Below are positions 57,353 to 64,000 of a DNA stretch of 64,000 nucleotides, one piece after another. Position 1 is the first letter of the stretch, and the number at the start of each line of letters is the position of its first letter. The notes beneath the pieces were generated by a model that was not told the DNA's origin, searched no databases, and saw only the letters and a list, made by a program, of their open reading frames with translations. The DNA is taken from NCBI GenBank assembly GCA_004794785.1, contig SJOL01008935.1, positions 209,800 to 273,799 of the forward strand. Direction: 5' to 3'. Origin of the DNA: Opisthorchis felineus (Eukaryota; Platyhelminthes; Trematoda; Opisthorchiida; Opisthorchiidae). Both the position numbers and the translations under genes were made by a program.

Positions 57353-60300
57353 CCGATATTTCAACACGTCACGAACAGCCAAAAGCCAAACAGTACCCTA
57401 GGGCTACCCATAGTCCGAAACATTGTTGTTTCACCAGGTTATCATCAGCAGCTCAAGTTGCCCGGTTGAATGCGACGTAATCAAAAGACACCGCGCACAA
57501 CGTAAGGTCTTGGTGCATCACGAAATCTTGTCGTTACGCCTGTTGTCGGGGCCAAAATGGGCGCATATTATGCTTGTGCAACATGGACCAGTCAGTCCTA
57601 AGGATAACTTCACTTTTGAAACCTGTACCGTTGATGTACAGGAGCCCGACATATTTGCCTGTCACGTTACTAATCAATTAAGTAGTTGATCTTCTTAATT
57701 TGCCGAGACTAACGGATTGCACATGTTATTGTTGAGAGTGTTATGGGTGGGTATCGTGTGAAGGAGAAATTTCTCTGGTTATTGAAAGAGCACTGCCGAT
57801 GTCCCAGATCACCAAGGCAATGAGCTTACGGGGAAACGAGCTATTGTCCAGAGAGCTTGAAGAATGTATCATGGAAATGTTCTCCCAAAAGTAACACCCC
57901 CTAGATAGCAGCCCGCTTATTGTGACACGACATGTCATTGTGGTGTCAACGCTAGAGCGCGCAACCGGTACACTGTAAATGGATAGGCTACTATGAGGTC
58001 CAAAACTCAGTTGATTTGGTCGATCACCATTTCTGCTACACGAAGGGATTGCCTCCGGTGTTATAAATAATGTGTGAGCGGGTGACCTCTTAGTGGAGTT
58101 TTGGGAGGTTATTGTTTAGTCTAGGTAGGGCACATCAGGCTTGACCCTATCCACCAGTGAAATCCCGTAAGGCTCAGCAATAAGGTCTTCCCTTCTGTAT
58201 ATGTCCCTGATATCCCCATGGGGTTAGACAGCCCTTGTCTTATCACTACAAAAAACTTAAAGCAAAGTCATTTGCTGTGCTAAGAGCCAAAACTTTAAAT
58301 GAATCTTTTCATTATACAGAGGTAACATAAAATCTTACATTTTGCACCGAACACCTCAAAGTGTGTACATATGGCCTCCACTGTGGAAAAGAAAGAAAAC
58401 CTGGGGCTTAAACCAGTAGCGATAGAGAAACTGGTAAACCAGAGACCTAGTTTACGTTTTAAGGGGAGAGCAAAGCTGTCTGTCATTACTCCCTTCCTGC
58501 TGTCACGCATACACAATGGCGAATGTTATCTGGCCACACGGAATTCAGAAAACCTAGTGTCCGACAGCCTTGTGCCTTTAGCTTTTCTTACCAAGTTAAG
58601 TCTCATATTGCTCGAGCATGAAGGCTCTGCTTCCAAGTTAGAGAAGCAAATTTCGAAATTTTGAGTGATTCGTACGACCGCCCACGAAATTTTGTCCTGC
58701 AACTCTTTCACTTTATACCAAAAATTGCAGACTACCAAATGAAAACCTTCATAGCTTATTCATCAAGGAGTTACCCTCACAACCCAGCCTCCACTTTACT
58801 ACTCTCGCTGCGGTATCTTGGGCCTTGAACCATTGTAGCTTGGAGGGTTTTGCGAAATCTTGCACTCCCACATTGTCTATCGAACCAAAATGCCTTCACG
58901 GTAGAGGCTAAATCCAGTTCAAAAACCACCATCGTCATTAGCTCCGTAACTTCAAAAACCTCTCAGTATGCCCCCTGCACGTAATCCATTGCGCCAGTGC
59001 CTTCCTTCTTGAGACGCTCGAATCTATAATTGTCTCTACAAGCGGATTCTAAAAGGCACACATAATAGCTGTTTGCAGCCCATATATACAATTTCCTATT
59101 GTATTGCTGCTGGTGTCGCCGCAGTCGACACTGAAGAACCTCCGATCCCTCAAAATTTTAAGTCCAAACCATTTTCATGTTTGTCAAGTTCCCTGTCCTT
59201 CACCCTTTAATCCCACTGCTGATGTAGACTAGCCAAGATAATAAGATTTCCCCTCCGCACCATGCATCTGTAAACTGCTTTCTTTGCGCGAAGCCACGCT
59301 AATATTCTCCAACAACCCAAAACAAACGGAGTGGAAGCTGTCTTTTCTTTCGACTCCTTGCACGTTCACACGCGGTCATCCGTGCATTTCGATACTATAG
59401 GAGTAGATTCCTTATTCCTCTCGTCCACCTCAAAAGCACACACAACAGGTGCATAGTGGCTTCCAAGGTGTGGCAGGCTTATGTGGCTTTAGCGTTGGGT
59501 ACTGAGAAGCCCGGCCTATCTCTCTTAGCTCTTATTCCGCCACCTGAGGACCTTCATATATCCACCGCCTCCCCACTGACCTGATTTAAACAGCGGTTGC
59601 CTGTTGTGTGCTCCCCCGATCTGACTTTGCTGTATTACTGGCCTCGCTTTTTCCCGGTCCGAATAAATATCTGGGAACTTGGTCCATTGTTTGGCAAACC
59701 GAGAGTACGACTGCTAGATGGTTCGCCATCCTACGGGTGTGATAACATGCCTGGAGTATTTGAGTACGTCTGGCAGGGATAGTCACCTTACTTCGTTGCA
59801 TCCAAACGAACGGGTATGCCTGCCACCTTTCCAGTGGTACCGGTGATTCACTAGTGCCGGGGTTGAGACTGGTCTTTACATGCAGAAAGTTGAAGAGTCC
59901 TGGCCGGCTTAAATATGTGCTGCTTACAGCATATTTCTCTGGAAATAGGCACATGAACCCAAGACGCCAATTACATATAATTTAACGGGGGCTAAGTGAG
60001 GGCAAGTGGTGTAACGCATCTGGCCCGATTCTTTCTACATAGCCTGTGACCCCTTTCACTAGGATCTGACTGCGCCACAGAGAGATCACTTCATCTACCA
60101 AAAGTGCAACACGACCACGCACCCGACGTTTTTCCACAGTCTGTCAGCCACTTGTGCCTTGAACTACTAACCTCAGTAGGCTCATCTAACTTTTGGAGCT
60201 AACTGTGCATACCTTTTTCCACAGTATGTTTCCACCCGTCTCCCTACTTTATGTGATACTGTTTTCCGTAGCCTGTAACTGGTAACTTGTCTTCTCTGCC

Positions 60301-62449
60301 AGGTCCCTCGCTGATTATCTGAGTGATTGCTACTTAACAGCTTTTTTAACTGTGTGCGATGGCCTTCCAAACAGCTTATGCACCGTTTTAGGACCACTCT
60401 CTAATGGCCTACCAACTACTTACTTGCTCTCGTGAACGAACTACGAGGGTACGAACGCTCGAACCAAGGTGCCGAGCCACTTCCAACTCTGTTTCACAGT
60501 TCTTTCCTCCTTGTTCGGCTTTATGGACGACTGCAGAAATATGACACAAGTGACGCACCACCCTGCCTGTACACGTTCCTCATATTCACATATGGCCACA
60601 CGCGCACACCGTTCGCTTGTCGGTGACCTTCGACTCACCTAAAACATGGACACAAGAATACGCTCGCTTCATGCTGGTTTCGGTCCTTATCAATTCCTTG
60701 GCAAATGTTAACCACCCTAATGCCCTAAACTGATTCTTCCAATCTAGTCATGTGGGGGTAATTTGTAAAAATTTTGATGTAGAGTTTACAGTAACATGAC
60801 TGCTATGCGCAGTCTGGTAGCCTGCTTGCGATTCGTTATATCCCTGCCCTGTCCCGGCCGCGCCCATTAGCTGCTCACACAAGACCGCGCCAAACAATTG
60901 GATTCATGCCAAAGCTTGATACAACCGGCCACCATACTTAAAAGTCAACTCGTCGTGCTCCTTAGTCATGGCGATTATGTAATTCTGTGCAACACAAGCA
61001 CCTTTCCTACCACACTAAGCCTGACCGACATCTAGTCACGTAACTCGAAAGGAGTGAGTCTTCCCGCTTTCCACTTAACCCACTGTCATATGGTGAAGTC
61101 CCTCTCCCCTCGGCCTAAATGTCGTTAATCATCCCCATTTCGACATATGTGGCTTGAGCTCGAGAGTGTACCATTCCTGCACCTGTCAATTCCTATTTCT
61201 AGTAGTTTATTGTGATGCTATTTCTTTCATCCGTAAGTCCAGTTTTCCCTCAGTCACAATGTCCTGCCATACTACTTCGGTACTACTTTTATTTCAGCAT
61301 TATCGACGTATATATCTGTTAAATGGTGCCAGTTTTTGCAAAGGCTCTGACTGCGTTTGACCGCGCACATTTTTGCATAAATGCATGACTTCCATACGGT
61401 GCTAGGCGCCCACAGCTGGCATTTGTTTTGCCCCTATTTGGACTGTACTGTCATAATCATGCTTGAGAGGCTACCACCCACCTTTAAGGACCAAACATCC
61501 TTGATAATATTAAAATGGAGATTTTGACTTGATTTGCCGCAGCTGCTCAGGTCGAACAAAACTGCAGTTATTGTGATTCAGTCCGACCCACGAAATCCCT
61601 TGGAAACCCAACTTCGTGGTATACTTGTAAATGACGCTCACAGCACAGGTTATGGACCAAACACCCTTTATTTTAAACCAGTAAAAATTTTCGTCCTGAG
61701 TTTCAACGTTGTAACAGAAACCAAAATCTGCAAACCGACCGTAGCCTCTCTCGGGCCATGTGGCTACCAGCTACCGATAAAACCTCCGATAAAATTTCGT
61801 CGTTCATTTTGGGCTACACCACTGTACTGCAATCACGACATCTTGCGGACGCGCCTAGCTATTCGCCCACCTTACCAGGCAATGCGGAGTCATTCAGTTC
61901 CTTACCTGCAACGTGTGATGGCAGCTCAACAATTTCGAGTTGAGTTGGCTTAGAAGCTTCAAGAACAACGATTACGATGCTTTTGTTTTTGATTTCGATG
62001 ACTAATGAAGAGAGGGGAAATAATCTGCGTATACAGCTTTTGAAACCGTCTGCACAGGATCCTTGACACCATGGAGAATACTAAATCCCGTCAATATTAG
62101 AAGCTCCAATTGAAGCCAGGGAATCTAGACCAGCGAAAGCAGCCATAGTGGCGCGCGCTGTCCTCCTAGACGCCGAATAACCAGGAGCTTAAGGATTGCG
62201 AAGGAACACCGGCGGACTGCAAAACCCCGGGAAATTAAAGCTTTTCTAACTACTACACCCCGCTTTAGCTGGCCTGAACAGTGGGCAAGAAGAGTGCGTG
62301 TTTTAGTGTGACTATCACGGAAACGGATAAGCCCTCATATATTTCACAAAACGATTAAATGGATACTTTGATTAACAGTTCATCCGAGCTCCAGCAACTC
62401 TCCTTCTGTGAGAACCAAATGAACCCGAGTGGCTCGTCCACCTTGGTCC
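57353..62449. other. Noncoding, pyrimidine-rich plus strand
   Basis: A 97-codon plus frame with an ATG in ACATATGGCC (58371-58664; MASTVEKKENLGLKPV) and a 139-codon frame at 61534-61953 without an ATG start are unrecognised. No splice-bordered exon could be supported. No RNA gene was seen. Confidence 0.35.
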
Positions 62450-63760
62450 CAGGATGAATAACGTTCAGCATCCAACACCATTGCCTGGACGCAACAAAGC
62501 ACATGGACAAAAGGGTTTGCATCTTACGCCCTTCAAAGAAATGGGCAAGTCTATTGTGGCTCAACTGGCGACCTGGCTGTAAATCATTTGGAATGAGGAA
62601 AAAGGTCCAAGTGAACAAACCGCCTCGTCGGTGACTTCTGTATTCAGAAAGGGTGCGAAAACAGCCGGGAAATTTCTTCATGATGTTATGTGTTCCCACC
62701 TCAGACAGGTTTGGTTTTCGTCGTTGGAGCAAAGTTTGCGAGAACCAAGCCAGGTTTTACCTTGGCCGGGGACACATCCATCAAGTGTATGCTGTACGAC
62801 GAGAAGCTGAACTCCACCAATTCTTACGACGACTAAAAATAGTGGTCTTCCTTGGTCTTAAATTGGCCTTTGAGGTTTTTGATCGTCAGAGCCCGAGGCA
62901 GTTTCTGTCAAGGAGGTGTGTCACATCTAAATTATCATCTCTCATGAAGGCTTCATATGCCTCATCCCAAGTACGTAGATGCATAAAACAAATTGTTTCC
63001 TGAATTTACCATATACAATGGCCTCACGTGTCGCTATTTCCCTTCAACTTCGTTATCGAAATGCCGCTTGATTTTTTTACCTACTCCCAACACAACGGGT
63101 ATTGTAATGCTCCCGCGGCTATTTCTCACGAACACCGGGTACGGCGACGATATTTTTCCCCGGATAAGACAATTTAGCAAGACAAACTACTGTATATAAA
63201 ATGAATAATTCCGCTGCACAGCTCGATATGCCCTTCGCACCTCCAAAGTGCAGCACTACAGCAAACTTGGGTGGGATCACACCCAGACCCCATTTTTTCG
63301 GATAAATCAAACGGTGGTAGGTAAGTTCTTCTATCTAGTCACCTGCCTAAACCCAAACGGACTGACCGGAAGCAAAACCACTTCAATAATTTGGAAACCA
63401 GGACAGCGTTTTTCAGACACCAACATTTGTGGCGTCCACTTGATATCAGCCTGGTTGCCAAGGTTGCAACGTGTGATGCTGCGGTTGAATCTGTCCAGAG
63501 TGATGAAGCAAGCACATGGCCACCACGAGTGAAGACCTTGGAAGTTTCGGTGTGTTAAACCACCCATACCTGTGAAGCAATGTATGGTCTGATGAGAAGA
63601 CTAGATGGGTAATCCTGAAGTTCACCACGTGATTTCTTGGAAAGTTTAATCCCCGTCGATAGATCCGCTGATCAGTCTTCATAGTTTGCTATGATGGGCC
63701 ACGTACTCCGTGTGCCAGTGGGCCCTGCGATTCGTGGGCCCCTCTTCTCCTTACCTTGTA
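62450..63760 (+). pseudogene. Decayed RTE-like LINE reverse transcriptase
   Basis: Fragments in several frames follow the order of an APE-type (RTE-like) LINE ORF2. SVTSVFRKGAKTA, the motif before RT, lies near 62617-62660. ENQARFYLGRGHIHQVYAVR lies near 62740-62800. IVVFLGLKLAFEVFDRQ lies near 62838-62890, where the catalytic FLD aspartate has become G. GYGDDIF, the YADD box with A to G, lies near 63137-63157. FFYLVTCLNPNGLTGS lies near 63323-63372. MGHVLRVP, the distal conserved motif, lies near 63693-63716. Multiple frameshifts and stops mean no active protein. No endonuclease domain is recognisable upstream. Confidence 0.72.
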
Positions 63761-64000
63761 GCGGACGGAGAAGGTACGTTTAGTTCATAACTCCACAACA
63801 ACCATGTATGCCCATAGAGACCGAATGAGTCGCGCTGACAATGGCCACCTCCCCCGATGGCTTCCTTGGAGCGAGACCAGGCAATGTTTGACTGGCCCTG
63901 ACAGGTTTGGCTGTGCCATGCAACAAACAATGCTCTTGCACCGGAACGACCAACTTCAAGTAATCCGCCACACAAGACAGATTAGGGCATTTGACATCAG
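63761..64000 (+). other. Probable 3' part or flank of the LINE relic
   Basis: The sequence follows the distal LINE motif with no break. Frames are interrupted and no tail repeat is seen before the window ends. Confidence 0.3.

Noticed and set aside
62355..62732. 125-codon minus frame
   Set aside because: Antisense to the LINE relic, whose plus-strand motifs are recognisable.
1..64000. CRISPR arrays, bacterial operons, rRNA genes, env-like gene beside the retrotransposon
   Set aside because: Searched by reading for regularly spaced repeats, ribosomal cores and a third ORF downstream of pol; none seen.

Overview
This is a 64 kb piece of a repeat-rich, intron-rich eukaryotic genome. There is no operon structure and no dense coding. 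Outside one retrotransposon polyprotein, only short open frames occur, and a few of these have good splice sites. A tRNA-derived SINE (4079-4320, 18180-18360), a Ty3/gypsy element, a Penelope-like element and an RTE-like LINE together point to a parasitic flatworm. From memory, the SINE and its read-through peptide resemble repeats of opisthorchiid liver flukes (Clonorchis/Opisthorchis). That placement is inference, not a database result.

Left part (1-39.6 kb): mostly single-copy-looking noncoding DNA with scattered candidate exons. Plus-strand candidates lie at 3269-3400, 5152-5292, 12837-13165 and 24878-25280; minus-strand candidates at 7810-7991, 20662-20921 and 33132-33360. None could be assigned a function. 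A dispersed repeat family is spread through this part and recurs near 57.3 kb. Two of its members are head-to-head foldbacks (22439-22596 and 28206-28389), and some members carry a hammerhead-like motif or a tRNA A-box-like motif. A decayed Ty3/gypsy RNase H-integrase relic lies at 34390-35610. An assembly gap covers 29378-30084.

Centre (39.6-53.5 kb): a minus-strand Ty3/gypsy LTR retrotransposon. Its 3' LTR is complete (39600-39961), its polypurine tract and primer site are recognisable, and its single Gag-Pol frame is intact at 1336 codons (39998-44008). Its 5' LTR (44039-44321) lacks the outer 82 bp of U3 and is fused directly to a broken Penelope-like reverse transcriptase. The fused LTR + Penelope + flank unit (about 4.5 kb) occurs twice in direct orientation about 4.94 kb apart, with a gap (48740-49018) between the copies. 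Similarity between the copies is strikingly uneven.

Right part (53.5-64 kb): noncoding DNA with a pyrimidine-rich plus strand at about 55-61.5 kb, ending in a decayed RTE-like LINE (about 62.5-63.8 kb) that still shows remnants of its reverse transcriptase catalytic boxes.

I see no CRISPR array, no prokaryotic defence or metabolic system, no rRNA gene and no convincing functional tRNA gene. The most informative structure is the retroelement junction and its mosaic duplication.
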